Source: Trichoplax sp. H2 (taxonomy: Eukaryota > Placozoa > Uniplacotomia > Trichoplacea). Taken from it: a stretch of DNA of 64,000 bases. The first letter of the stretch is position 1, and the number at the start of each line of letters is the position of its first letter. The notes under the pieces are model-generated. The model saw only the letters and a list, made by a program, of their open reading frames with translations. It did not search any database and was not told the DNA's origin. The stretch spans positions 1 through 64,000 of the forward strand of contig NOWV01000144.1 in the NCBI GenBank assembly GCA_003344405.1, in the 5' to 3' direction. This document shows, one piece after another, positions 13,901 to 26,616 of this stretch. Both the position numbers and the translations under genes were made by a program.

Positions 13901-16900
13901 TCCCTATAATTGAAATTTTAATTCGATTGAGAAGAGAGATATTGTTATTAGTAACATGCAAGGTGCTATATAATTAGATAAGATATTTGATATTACTATA
14001 CAGTTATATTGATCTGATTTTCATTATTGCCAATCTAAATACGAAATATTATTATCATAAATTAACTGTAATTATATAATTGACTAGCCTTATTTATTCG
14101 GTATTTTAATCTTTTTAGCAATTTAAATATAAGTAATGGTATGTTTCTCAATTTAATAGTCTATCATACTGAAATAGCGGTAAACTATTAACATAGTATT
14201 TATTTGAATATTACTTACAAGCTTGTCAAATTGGTTAGATAGTAAAATGTACTATCGCCAATGGCAGCGATCTTATTGCCGGATAAAGTCCTATAAATAA
14301 AGTTGATGTATTGAATAGTTAGATTCTAACGCAAAATTTTCTAACGCGCAGTAATATTATTTGCTTAACAGTTTATTTACGCATTTATTGTACTCCTACA
14401 CTATTTCCACTCCAATTATAACTACGGTACTAATACAGAAGGAAAAGGTAAGGTAATAGCATACTATAGTTGGTAATTTATATTATCGACACATTTTTCC
14501 TTTTTTACAATTAGGTAGTTATTTCATACATGTTATTAATGAATAATTAATGAATTTATCATGTTATATTATAAACAATACTATTGAAGGTGATCATAGC
14601 TAAGAAAATAATCAACATTCTTGCACTCTTTGTTGTTCAACTATCAAATGGAATGACAATGGCGTTACATGATGAAAAGATAGAAAGGATTAAAAAGTTG
14701 AAGGTTAACCAATAGCGAGTTGAATTAATGTATTAGTCATAACATTTTCCACTAAACTATGCGGTCACCTTAAGTAAATAAACAATATTTCTCTTGACTC
14801 TTTTGGTTGATGATAGAATTTAAATTGTAGTCTATTTTCGTATTATTTTATTCGGTAAATAAGAAGAAATGCTAGCGTAAATCAATCTAATTAAATCACT
14901 TATATCGCTTCCAAATCCAAAACCATCTAAATCTATCGCATCAATAACAATGCCGCAACAAAGTACATGTAATGCTCATTAATATTATGATAACGCGGTG
15001 TTGTCTTGAAAGATCAGATTCTATTGCCGTATGTTATGAACAAGTCAATGCCAGTTGATTAGGATTAAATTATAAAAGTTTACCTGTTACCGATCAAGAT
15101 ATAGCTACTTTGCAGTAGAAACTGTAGCCATTATCGATAACTTATATCGTTAATACTGATTCTCTTTAAGTGAAAGTCTAATACAATTAATTTTATTGCT
15201 TGGATAGAAGGAATGACAATTGTACGTGTTTAAATGTAGGCCATGTGTATAATTAATTAGTAGCTACGCTAGCAATATATTTATTGCTGCAGGCGGTAAT
15301 ACTGTATTACGGTTACAAGGTGTTGGTGTAGCCTGTTGACGTTAATCATGCATAGCCAGATTTGCCTGTTCTTTCAATTATAATTATATAGAATAACAGC
15401 AAATAGAGAAGCATTATTGATTATTTTATCATTTATTTGTTCTATTTGTGTTACCTCGGTATAATGTACACATTGGGTGCTATACGGTCAAGGCATTACA
15501 ATTTTATTATTCCGGAATGCGTAATTAATGGGGGGGGCTATCAACTAAGTCAATGTCAAACAGTCGGAACATTTGATTTGTGTTTTTTAACTTTATACAT
15601 ATATCCGCAGTGATGACAATCGCATCCCATCAAATACAGCTTGATATTATTCTAGACATGTGTTCTTTTGCGATCAAATGGTACTTATAGACATGTACTA
15701 GTTAGTATAGGCTAAGATGGGAAAGAGATTGTGTTCTATAAGCGCTTCTGCTACTGTAGTGGTTAATCGATCAATTTGTAGTATAAAGTATGGTAATTAA
15801 GGGTTAAGGTTTAAGCGATTTATTTCTAGAAGACTGCTGGTAAATTTAGATTGACGCTGTTCAATTTTACCGAATGATTTTATGATTCATTAATTCAGTA
15901 CAAACTCATTTCTCATGGAATATAAATACCATCACGAGAAAGTTATTCTTGCTTTGTTGTATCATTACGCCGTGATTGATTGATATTCAACTTACTGTAC
16001 CTGCATACTGCATAGCCTATCATTGCAGTATATTGTAAACGGGGTAAAAAAAGCTTTTACGTAATGCAGCTAAAACGACTTCAAATGTTCAATCAATCTT
16101 GACTTCAAGTAGTTTCAATCTCGGTAGTAATAGGTGTAACAGTGTTTGATTGACTTGATTATTGTGTGCAACAAAAGTAGAAAGGTTTGAATATAGTAGA
16201 AAAGAAGTACGGTTGAAATTTGGAAACGTCTTAAAACGCTCAACCACGATCCTATGTGCCCTAACGATCAGTTGTCTTGATTAATTCATTATTGTTGGCA
16301 GGAAATCAGCTTTTACTATACTACAGTATTAAATTACTACTGTACTGAAACGACTTACACATGTGCGAAAACATTTATCCTCTGTCAATGTACGCATACG
16401 TGATCCATCGGTTTGATTCATTATTGGAGGCGGAAAAACGCTTTTTCAATTTAACTTTGAATATCCATGACTACAAAAGTAACCGAATTGAATTCCATCG
16501 TACATGTGGGATTTTGGCTACAATGTAAGCCCTAAATTTTGAATTGCTTTCGTTTGTATGAAGGAAGGGTGATAAAAGCGTAAAATTCAAAATCAACCCA
16601 TTTGACCGCTGGACATGGGGTAAACCAGAGATTAGCAATCGTAGCACGAAACCGATACAATGTCCATTTTGTCAAAATCTTTTTTTCACTGTTATACGCT
16701 TTGAAGAATCAATGATTGATTCACTGGAGAGAACGGCATATAGTGAATGGGTTCCCTACTTTATGAACCCTTTCGGTTGACAATCACTGACTGGAACAAT
16801 TTCCAGTCAGTAGTTGAAATTGATCCTATCTCTTCGGTCATGCAATTTTCTACTGAGAAAAGTAGTTACGCCGTTCTCTCCAATTGATTGCACCTTCAAA

Positions 16901-19900
16901 ACCGATTTGCTTTTTGATTCACTGCAGAGAACGGCATATAGTGAATGGGTTCTCTACTTTATGAACCCTTTCGGTTGACTGGAACTATTTCCAGTTAGTG
17001 ATTCAAATTGATCCTATCTCTTCTGTCATGCAATTTTCCACTGAGAAAAGTAGTTGCGCCGTTCTCTCCAATTGATTGCACTTCAAAACCGATTTGCTTT
17101 ATTTTTTGCCTTCTTCAGCTTAAGTGGGCAACTTGACATGAACATAAAGAAAAATTGACGGTATAAGACCATCATGATATCCCCTTCGCCTGCAAGATGG
17201 AAGATGGCCTTCCTCTCCTGTAGCTTCTTCACACTACAGTAAGAACGCCATACTCAAATCATAACCATCAATCCTTCTGCAATGGTTGGCCGTGCTGGAT
17301 CGGAACCGAGGCGGTGTGAAATACGCGCCTGGCTCGCTACAGTACACTACGATTGCGTCCGTAAGGTTCTATACTGTAGACTACTATCCGAGAGTGATCT
17401 GGAGTGTCTAATACAGTACTGCCTAGTGCCTACTGACAGTATTAGTGTACACTTGGAGTTGAGAAAAAACAGTTTTTTCTTCACTCTCTCTCCTCGTACA
17501 GTACTGTACACTGTAGAGTCTATCGCTGACCTTGAACCACCTGCAGCGTAAATCAGCCGACTGGGTCGTTTGTTGCCAAAAGTCAACAGTGTTGATGACG
17601 CCTAGGCAGGTGAAGTGGCCACATTGACTCTCCATGGTACGTGTCCAAGACTGACTTCAGTCTTCGATCACTCTACAACACTACTGCCTAGTGGGTAAAT
17701 CATCTGCTAAGGTAATTCAACTGAACAGTATACAAAATGGCAGTCAAGCCTTGAAGAATAGTTGCCGTTTCCTACAGGCATTGCAAGCTATCGACAGTAG
17801 TCATGATGGTAGTTGAAATAGGACTCCCATTAGAACAGTATATAAAATGGCAATCAAGCCTTGAAGAATAGTTGCCGTTTCCTACAGGCATTGCAAGCTT
17901 GTCGACAGTAGTCATGACTCATGATGGTAGTTGAAATAGGACTCCCATTAGAACAGCATATAAAATGGCAATCAAGCCTTGAAGAATAGTTGCCGTTTCC
18001 TACAGGCATTGCAAGCTTGTCGACAGTAGTCATGACTCATGATGGTAGTTGAAATAGGACTCCCATTAGAACAGCATATAAAATGGCAATCAAGCCTTGA
18101 AGAATAGTTGCCGTTTCCTACAGGCATTGCAAGCTTGTCGACAGTAGTCATGACTCATGATGGTAGTTGAAATAGGACTCCCATTAGAACAGCATATAAA
18201 ATGGCAATCAAGCCTTGCAGAATAGTTGCCGTTTCCTACAGGCATTGCAAGCTTGTCGACAGTAGTCATGACTCATGATGGTAGTTGAAATAGGACTCCC
18301 ATTAGAACAGCATATAAAATGGCAATCAAGCCTTGCAAAATAGTTGCCGTTTCCTACACGCATTGCAAGCTATCGACAGTAGTCATGATGGCAGTTGAAA
18401 TAGGACTCCCATTAGAACAGTATATAAAATGGCAATCAAGCCTTGAAGAATAGTTGCCGTTTCCTACAGGCATTGCAAGCTTGTCGACAGTAGTCATGAC
18501 TCATGATGGTAGTTGAAATAGGACTCCCATTAGAACAGCATATAAAATGGCAATCAAGCCTTGCAGAATAGTTGCCGTTTCCTACACGCATTGCAAGCTG
18601 TCGACAGTAGTCATGATGGTAGTTGAAATGGGACTTCCATTAGTCCAATAGAGATTTCAACAGTTTCCATTCTAATTTGTAGTCGTCTTCATACATATCA
18701 CGTCGTCTACGGTAAGCTCTTGTCGGCGACAAGATGTCAAAAGTATCAAAATTCATTGGATTGCCATCGATTTGTGAATGGATACGGACTATATGCAACA
18801 CAAGTTGATCTATGGCATCTCTACACCATCATCGAAATGGTGGAGAAATAGTCTATCACTAAACGACAGCATTGTCCACTGTTATGAAATAGTCGAGAAA
18901 AGACTAGNNNNNNNNNNNNNNNNNNNNATTATTCTAGACATGTGTTCTTTTGCGATCAAATGGTACTTATAGACATGTACTAGTTAGTATAGGCTAATAT
19001 GGGAAAGAGATTGTGTTCTATAAGCGCTTCTGCTACTGTAGTGGTTAATCGATCAATTTGTAGTATAAAGTATGGTAATTAAGCGATTTATTTCTAGAAG
19101 ACTGCTGGTAAATTTAGATTGACGCTGTTCAATTTACCGAACGATTTTATGATTCATTAATTCAATACAAACTCATTTCTCATGGAATATAAATACCGTC
19201 ACGATAAAGTTATTCTTGCTTTGTTGTATCATTCGCCGTGATTGATTGATATTCAACTTACTCTACCTGCATACTGCATAGCCTATCATTGCAGTATATT
19301 GTAAACGGGGTAAAAAAAAGCTTTTATGTAATGTAGCTAAAACGACTTCAAATGTTCAATCAATCTTGACTTCAAGTAATTTCAATCTCGTTAGTAATAG
19401 GTGTAACAGTGTTTGATTGACTTGATTATTGTGTGCAACAAGAGTAGAAAGGTTTGAGTATAGTAGAAAAGAAGTACGGTTAAAATTTGAAAACGTCTTA
19501 AACCGCTCAACCACGATCCTATGTGCCCTAATGATCAGTTGGCTTGATCAATTCATTATTGTAGGCAGGAAATCAGCTTTACTATACTACAGTATTAAAT
19601 TACTACTGTACTGAAATGACTTGCACATGTGCGAAAACATTTATCCTCTGTCAATGTACGCATACGTGATCCATCGGTTTGATTCATTATTGGATGCGGA
19701 AAAACGCTTTTTCAATTTAACTTTGAATATCCATGACTACAAAAGTAAACGAATTGAATTCCATCGTACATGTGGGATTTTGACTACAATGTAAGCCCCA
19801 AATTTTAAATTGCTTTCGTTTGTATGAAGGAAGGGTGATAAAAGCGTCAAATTTAAAATCAACCCATTTGACCTCCGGACATGGTGTACTGTAGACCAGA

Positions 19901-22900
19901 GATTAGCGATCGTAGCACGAAACCGATACAATGTCCATTTTGTCAAAATCATTTTTCACTGTTATACGCTTTGAAGAATCAATGATTGATTGACTAGAGA
20001 GAACGGCATATAGTGAATGGGTTCTCTACTTTATGAACCCTTTCGGTTGACAATCACTGACTGGAAATATTTCCAGTCAGTAGTTCAAATGGATCCTATC
20101 TCTTCTGTCATGCAATTTTCCACTGAGAAAAGTAGTTACGCCGTTCTCTCCAATTGATTGCACTTCAAAACCTATTTGCTTTTTTTTTTGCCTACTTCAG
20201 CTTAAGTAGACAACTTGACATGAACATCAAGGAAAATTAACTGTATAAGACCATCATGATATCCCCTTCGCCTCCAAGATGGAAGATGGCCTTCCTCTCC
20301 TGTAGCTCCTTCCCTACAGTAGGAACGCCATACTAAAATCATAGCCGTCAATCCTCCTGCAATCGTTGGCCGTGCTGGATCGGAACCGAAGCGGTGTGAA
20401 ATGCGCGCCTGGCTCGCTACAGTACATACAGTACACTACGATTGCGTCCGTAAGGTTATACTACTGTACACTACAGTCTACAGTACAGTACTGTACTGTA
20501 GACTACTATCCGAGAGTGATCTGGAGTGTCTAATACAGTACTGCCTAGTGCCTACTGACAGTAGTAGTGTACTGTACAGTAAACTTGGAGTTGAGAAAAA
20601 ACAGTTTTTTCTTCACTCTCTCCTCGTACAGTACTGTACACTGTACAGTGTACAGTCTATCGCTGACCTTGAACCACCTGCAGCGTAAATCAGCCGACTG
20701 GGTCGTTTGTTGCCAAAAGTCAACAGTGTTGATGACGCCTAGAGAGGTGAAGTGGCCACATTGACTCTCCATAGTACGTGTCCAAGACTGACTTCAGTCT
20801 TGCTTTGCTCGATCACTCTACAACGCTACGGCCTAGTGGTTGAGTCAATCACTAAGGTAATTCAACTGAACAGTACAGTATATAAAATGGCAGTCAAGCC
20901 TTGAAGAAATAGTTGCCGTTTCCTACAGGCATTGCAAGCTGTCGACAGTAGTCATGATGGTAGTTGAAATGGGACTCCCATTAGCCCAATCGAGATTTCA
21001 ACAGTTTTTATTCTAATTTGTAGTCGTCTACGATAAGCTCTCGTCGGCGACAAGATGTCAAAAGTATCAAAATTCATTGGATTGCCATCGATTTGTGAAT
21101 GGATACTGACTATATGCAACACAAGTTGATCTATGGCGTCTCTACACCATCATCGAAATGGTGGAGAAATAGTCTATCACTAAACGACAGCATTGTCCAC
21201 TGTTATGAAATAGTCGAGAAAAGACTAGGATAATAAACGATCCAAGAAACGAATACGAGTCACTAGCGCTGATTATCTTTTACCGATTCGCATTTACTTT
21301 ATCAATAACTCTTACTGCACACCGATATCCGCTAACTACAGTCTAGTAAGATCGACTGGTGGCTAGACTACTCTTCGACTACGTCGTCGCATAATTCTTA
21401 AATAAGCTCGCTTACGACCAGTCTGCTAAATCATGATAACACTTCTTCATCCATGGATTACAATTTTATCCAATAGTCAAAATGAGCCTATGGAAAACTC
21501 TTTTAGTCTTCCCAGTTTGTCCCAGTTGACGGTTCCCCCAAAAATGTCAATCTAGGATTTCAATTTTACCGTGGTAATACAGCTTGATGCAAAATGACCA
21601 AATTGAATCATATCCATTTACGGTAGACAAGAATAGAACTTACAGCATACTAGATAATAATTGCAATATATAATAGTATAGTATGCAAGTATTGGTCATA
21701 GATGATTTACACTTATATGTGGATAAAGAAGGCATGTGAAATGGGGTAAAAGAGCGTATTTCTTTCCTTACAAAATACTCCTAAATGTAATAAGCTAAAA
21801 GTAAGAATTAATTTTCAAGGTTACAATCACAATCATGTTTTCGTAAATGCCTGGTCTGCTAAGATTGCGCTATACCGTCCAAATTTGTATACGTATACCG
21901 ATAAGTATCGTCAAGGATAAATTGGGTACTAACTACTCCTATGTAGCGATCAAAAGTCGCCAAAAAATACAAAGTATCCACTCGTCTATATAGAATATGT
22001 ATCGCTGTTGCAAAACTAATAATAATCATAATGGACTACTATTGGATCCTACAATATTAATCATAACAGTATCAATAGAAGGAAGTGAAAGATGTCATCG
22101 ACGAAGAAGCAGTCAATCTGTTACTTTGTTCATAGTTAAAATAATAAATCAGAATAATTCCAGTACCGACAATCACCAGGCAATGGCGAGAATATACTCG
22201 TCAATAACCTCGGTAAACTACAACCAGCTATTATTGTGTATCAATTGAGAGCTGATCAGAGCAAAAGAAACAGTCTGCTCTTTCTTCTCTCTGTATTTTC
22301 TACCGTATCTTCTGCCTCTATACCCTTAATAGAAAATTATTAATTGCTCAGCATGTGGAAAACCCCATCATTCAAAGGCAGATTAATGAAGATAATAGCC
22401 ATTGGTGACCCCTACGTTGCCTCTTTATTTACTATTTTAAACTATTGTCCGTAGTGCATTTACTTTGGTTATATTAGGGCGAAGTTTAAATTTGAAATCT
22501 TTCTAACCTTCAATTCATTAACTTTTACTATGGTACATACTGGCATAATTTTGATATCCAATAAACGAAATTATTTTACTTACTTACAGTCATAGTCAAG
22601 CAATCTGTAACAAAGCTGCTTCAAATCGATAAGGTGGTTATCAACAAAATTGATTTGAAATGGATGCAGAATGTGTAGCCAAGGTTACGATATCCAAAAC
22701 TATATACGCGTAAATCTATTCTTATCAGCAGTACCGTTTGCGTTTATTTCAAGATTAACTCTAATCCTTGCCCATAGTATTAAGCCCTAAACATATTACT
22801 AATGACTCAATCACAATCACCTAAAATAGAGTATAGGAAACGATGGACTTCGCCATGCTTTGACGATGAGGACATGTTCCTTTTACCGTACTACGATAGT

Positions 22901-25900
22901 TTCTTGTTACGATAGCATTTGTTTTAAAGTTGCATTTTATGGATATTCGTTGTTTTTATGACTGGGAGAATATCGGAACGGTCAATAATGGAACATTTCA
23001 GTATCAAATAACTAATAACGAAAAATTCATGTCCCAAAATGATGATATATTAGTAGTCCTTTATTGCTCTTACTCTGTCACTTAGCAATTGTCATTACGA
23101 CAATGCGTAACATTAAGCGATCACAGTTATGGCGGTAACTGTACAGAAGCTCAACTTTTAAGTGTATTTTGGCAAGTCGTTGATATTAAATGGACGATAT
23201 ATCCCACTGTCAAGAGCCAGACAGAAAAAACTGTTCGATTAATGCTTGTATGGAATTGAAAAAATAAGGCGGTTAGTTTTGTCTGTGGCTGACTATTCAA
23301 GCTCTAATTCTATCTTGGATGACCACATTGTGGGCTATTACTTTGGAATGTAGCAAGTACTGTTAGTTTACCCTACCAAACAATAGTCTATACAAGAACA
23401 AAGGAGCAATTTAGCTAGACATTAATGTCCTTCTTGAACGGATAGGCAAGTAAATTTACATCTTGGATAATAATATGGATAATGTACAATATTATTTTTA
23501 ATCTATCATACTGTGCCTAGTTAACGAGGTGCAACAAAGCTCTCAGAAACAAATCAGTAGGGACTAATATAACTTGCATAATATTTTTATTGAATAGAAC
23601 ATAAGGATGAATCACCTGTCTAACTTGTTTTTCATATGAAGAAAACCAAGATAGAGTAAGAATAAGTTATTGGCGACAGTGGAACAGTAGTCTGATATTC
23701 TTGGTCTCCTTAAGGATGCCGTGTTTACGATACAAAATTAAAACAACCAGACAGCCATTGAACAACTTTTCCGCTATTTAATAAAGTCTAGTCGGAAACA
23801 TTGTTCACAATGATAAGAATGTTTTTAGGCCAATGCATGACTTGATCAACTTAGATACCGGTAAGAAATCTCCTTAAATTAAAACTGAATATTTCAAATC
23901 ATGAATCATGGACGACTTCTATTTCACTCCTTTAACGTGTGTATCTGAAGTTGAAATGATAAGGTGCTATTTCATGGCCACGTAGGTAGATCATGATAGG
24001 CTATAAAAGCATTCTATTATAGTATCGCCGATCCTGTATACAATCCCAACGTTACTAGTAAGGCTTAACTGCATTGAAGATAGTATGGATTAATCATGGT
24101 AGACAATGACATTTTCAATCTTATTGCCTTAAGCATCACTCTAAGATGACATTTATACCCTTTTGAACTATAAAGGTTCCGATATTTTTATATTGTTACA
24201 ATAGGATAGAATTAAATGATAGTATAAAAAAGGAAGGAATAACAAAATCGACATGGCGTTGTCAGCCTTTTGCACCTTAACAGTATCTACTCTCAAACAA
24301 TAATTCCCCGTCTATTATTATCCTTAGGCTGCCATGGTTAAGACACTACGATTAAAAGTAGTACAATAACGATCACCTATTGAAATGATGGTGTAAAAAA
24401 AGAAAATAGCCAAAAAATGAGAACAATTTATCGTATATTCTTTTTCTCTATCACACTTATATCCTCATACTCTTTCCCCTTTTACAAACTCTCTTGAATT
24501 TTTATTTGCAAAAGATTCTACTCTATATCTACTCTTTCTCATTAGATGAACAATATCGATAATAACCTATTCATAGGTAGCAATGCAGTTGCCTTATTTA
24601 ATAGGATAAGATATATCTATCGCCTTTTAACTTTCAACCATGACGATGTCATAATGTCGATAGGATTAAATTATTACTATCGTTATCAATAAATTACTAA
24701 ACTATTAAATAGATATATATCTTGTAAATCATAATAAGCACTATACAGTATTCCTATGTTAAGATTTTCAATTTAACAATCTTAATTGAATGATGACATA
24801 TCAGAGATTAGGAATCATCCAATTAGATTGAAAATTAAATTAATGTATAAATTTACTACCAAGAAAGTAGCTAATGTATTAGGTCATGCCTATTAAATTA
24901 TATCAATTAGTCATTATTTTCTCCGCTATTCATGTTAATAACATGTTCAATCGCCAAATTGCCCTTGATGCATTTTTTGCCCACGGTTATAGTGGAGAAG
25001 TAAAATAGGTTACTTTTCATTGTATTCTACTGTACTAGAACTTGGGCCATTTCTAATAACTAATAATGTAGATAATAATTGTCATAGAATCATTAATGTT
25101 GTATTTTTGTCCTCATTTCCGTTATATGTATCATCTCACTATCATGACGAAAAAATATGATCCTAGAATGAAATGATAGGGGTCAAAAATTAAAGAAACC
25201 CGCAAAAAATTGTGGATAAGGAATAAAACTTAGATAATCTGTGTCAAAAATTTGATATTTACTCTATCGTGATTGTACCTATCAATGACTTCCATTTAAT
25301 CGATCGTCGAATGTACCTCTACTGTCAATACGTTATAAAGAGCAAAATTCTTCGAATTATATGGTCGTCATATCGAAAATGTTTGTTCTTCTTTATACTC
25401 ATTAGCCTCATGGAATGTCAATATATATACTATAGCTAGGAGTAAAAAGTCGGAGATAATAGATAGATTTATTACTATCGAAATTTTTTTATGCCATTTC
25501 CTTCGGAAAGAAATAAATTCTATCTTGATTTATCTGTAACAAACTCGAATTCATTTGAAGGTATGCTTATTCGATATAGCTACAAATAAGAAGTAAGGTT
25601 AAAAAAATGGCTTAAATCCCTTAAGGACCAAGACGAGAAAGGGGAAAAAATCAATTTATAATTGTGACGTGAACGTGGACTACTTGAGTTGTTTCTTTCT
25701 TTGTTATGTCTAGTAACATGAACTTATCCCTTAATTTACCGTTGTAGGTAAAGACAAGTATAGAAGGATTGAAATAGATTGCATCACCTCATGCGAAAAG
25801 TAGAATGTACCCCACTCCTATTTTTGTTGTGCTTTATTATTAGAAAAATGAATTCGGTCTATGTAATCTTAAAAAATTAATAAAGTTATAGATAACTAGA

Positions 25901-26616
25901 AGAGACGGGAAAATTAGAACAAGCTTTTTCAAAGTGATGTATAAGTGTGACTTGTACGTTAGAAGTATATCTTAATTGAATTATTTTCTCTTAAAGGGCT
26001 TAGAGTTTAAAAAGAGGAAATTAGTTTCGATCTAAACTAGACGATGATGAAAGTAAAACTATTGACCCAGTATTAAATATCATTCAGGTGCTATAGTTGC
26101 TTGATATCTACTTTTATTCTATTTTCCTCTTCAACTAAAAATTAAAGTCAGGGTAACGGAACAATCTTCTCAAAAAAGATTCCCGTAAACATTTTTACAT
26201 ATCTTCTTAAATGATTCTTAATTTATGGCGATGCCGACTATGGCTTACAATCAAGATCTTTCCCGATAGTATCGAATCCCAAATAGGATTCAGTTTTAAT
26301 TTAAAAATGAACATAAGTGAAGATCGTAAGAACGTTGTGGTTAAAAATCAGCGATAAATTGAAAAGAAATAAAATTGTGGTTACAATATTTCAATTCTAA
26401 TAGCACTGTTAAAATAAAAAAATATCAAATAGGTACTCACAATGTGGCAATACTGGATTGAATATCTGTTGGTACTGAAGTTAAATCAGCATTTTTACAA
26501 TCATATTGATTTGTGCCGCAAGTACAACCAGGCAAGCAAGCAGCAGTAACTTGGTGACGATAGTCCATTACAGTAAAAGCCACTGTTAACACCAATATCC
26601 AATACTTGTAAATCAT
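9696..26616 (-). CDS. Leucine-rich-repeat single-pass transmembrane receptor
   Basis: Predicted cell-surface LRR protein, 850 aa. Exons in gene order: 26616-26441, 14290-14219, 13903-13832, 13649-13578, 13484-13413, 13053-12982, 12661-12587, 12479-12408, 12268-12197, 12064-11886, 11613-11338, 11242-11152, 10947-9696. All phases join. Exon 1 gives a signal peptide (start MIYKYWILVLTVAF) and a cysteine cap CLPGCTCGTNQYDC (LRRNT). Eight exons of 72-75 nt each encode one LRR of the form LxLxxNxIxxLxxxxFxxL. The 12064 exon is an LRRCT starting NNNPFYCDCNLIWLKIWL. Then come a Ser/Thr/Pro-rich stalk (likely O-glycosylated), a membrane helix (AAGGVILICLVCIIIYYIYK) and a 416-residue tail. The ATG at 26616 is chosen because the upstream open frame has only a GTG. 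Ligand and pathway are unknown. The tail carries no TIR or kinase domain. The 12.1-kb first intron is unusual, but phase and LRR register match across it. A further 64-nt exon-like segment (13761-13698) is left out. Confidence 0.85.
12197..14290 (-). CDS. Block of LRR-encoding exons, one repeat per exon
   Basis: Exons at 14290-14219, 13903-13832, 13649-13578, 13484-13413, 13053-12982, 12479-12408 and 12268-12197 are exactly 72 nt; 12661-12587 is 75 nt. Each enters with one base completing a codon and leaves with two bases of the next (phase 2-2), and nearly all donors read gtaag. Encoded repeats include TLSGNKIAAIGDSTFYYL, DLSDNIINYISPRAFNRL, YLEKNKLSNLNVNLFQEL and TINDNQISNLPAQIFAKN. This symmetric modular layout lets repeats be gained or lost without changing the frame. 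Confidence 0.88.
13698..13761 (-). pseudogene. Decayed LRR exon, probably skipped
   Basis: A 64-nt segment with the same tatag acceptor and gtaag donor pattern as its neighbours. One frame reads NLSNPYLISEKFGTTVILLEP, an LRR-like string. It is 8 nt short of the standard 72, and using its acceptor after the 13903-13832 exon shifts the frame into an early stop. Using an internal AG instead (exon 13751-13698, 54 nt) would keep the frame but give a truncated repeat. Skipping it joins 13832 to 13649 in phase and restores a perfect LRR register. Confidence 0.55.
16718..17100. repeat. Tandem pair of ~190-bp foldback (MITE-like) units
   Basis: Two units, 16718-16915 and 16916-17100, period about 198. 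Unit 1 is bracketed by 13-bp inverted arms tggagagaacggc (16725-16737) and gccgttctctcca (16870-16882). Inside is a second stem, actgactggaa at 16786-16796 against its complement at 16801-16811. The pattern resembles a small non-autonomous foldback element, though no target-site duplication could be confirmed. Confidence 0.6.
17723..18645. repeat. Minisatellite, eight units of 110/118 bp
   Basis: Units begin gaacag at 17723, 17833, 17951, 18069, 18187, 18305, 18415 and 18533. Spacings are 110, 118, 118, 118, 118, 110 and 118. The 8-bp length variant lies in the aagct..tcgacagtagtcatga part. Copy B of the block has a single unit near 20868-20985. Confidence 0.9.
18908..18927. other. Assembly gap (20 Ns)
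   Basis: Run of exactly 20 Ns. It separates the two copies of the long repeated block and is probably a placeholder of unknown true size. Confidence 0.98.
18928..21229. repeat. Long near-identical block, copy B (right of gap)
   Basis: Matches 15646-18907 from its first base. The match ends at gagaaaagactag (21229), the same sequence that abuts the gap on the left. It has one foldback unit (about 19988-20180) and one minisatellite unit, but longer TGTAC-type palindromic tracts than copy A (about 20420-20500 and 20565-20660). No coding potential was recognised; the open frames at 17282-17551 and 20401-20688 are repeat sequence. Confidence 0.88.
20056..20081. repeat. Perfect 26-bp palindrome inside the foldback unit
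   Basis: The left half is actgactggaaat and the right half is its exact reverse complement, with no loop. In copy A the same site is an 11-bp stem with a 4-base loop (16786-16811). Confidence 0.8.
23113..23259 (+). pseudogene. Degraded retroelement integrase fragment
   Basis: A 48-codon frame ending in TGA. It shows a spaced pattern like the integrase core of Ty3/Gypsy-type retroelements: an LSD segment at its start (second catalytic Asp region), a hydrophobic stretch, then YPTVKSQTEKTVRLM, similar to the family's YHPQTxGxxERxNR region containing the catalytic Glu. Stops and frame changes follow downstream to about 23450. It lies inside the LRR receptor's first intron. It is a broken, non-functional relic; the assignment rests on motif resemblance only. 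Confidence 0.4.

Larger units (their letters stand above)
15646..18907. repeat. Long near-identical block, copy A (left of gap)
   Basis: Starts attattctagacatgtgttc and runs to the first N. The same sequence recurs at 18928-21229 with a low percentage of substitutions. Copy A carries two foldback units (copy B one), eight minisatellite units (copy B one) and a 14-base insertion near 15800. The block ends exactly at the gap, and copy B begins exactly after it. Confidence 0.9.
14291..26440 (-). other. First intron of the LRR receptor (12.1 kb, contains an assembly gap)
   Basis: This stretch separates the signal-peptide exon from the first LRR exon. It is much longer than the other introns here. 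It holds two near-identical blocks around a run of Ns, a minisatellite, foldback units and a retroelement relic (separate entries). No coding exon with recognisable content was seen in 14291-15645 or 21230-26440 apart from the relic. If the duplicated block is an assembly artefact, the true intron is about 2.3 to 3.3 kb shorter. Confidence 0.65.

Noticed and set aside
17282-17635. Overlapping frames on both strands in the repeated block
   Set aside because: They translate palindromic TGTAC repeats, recur in altered form at 20401-20772 with different lengths, and show no conserved protein.
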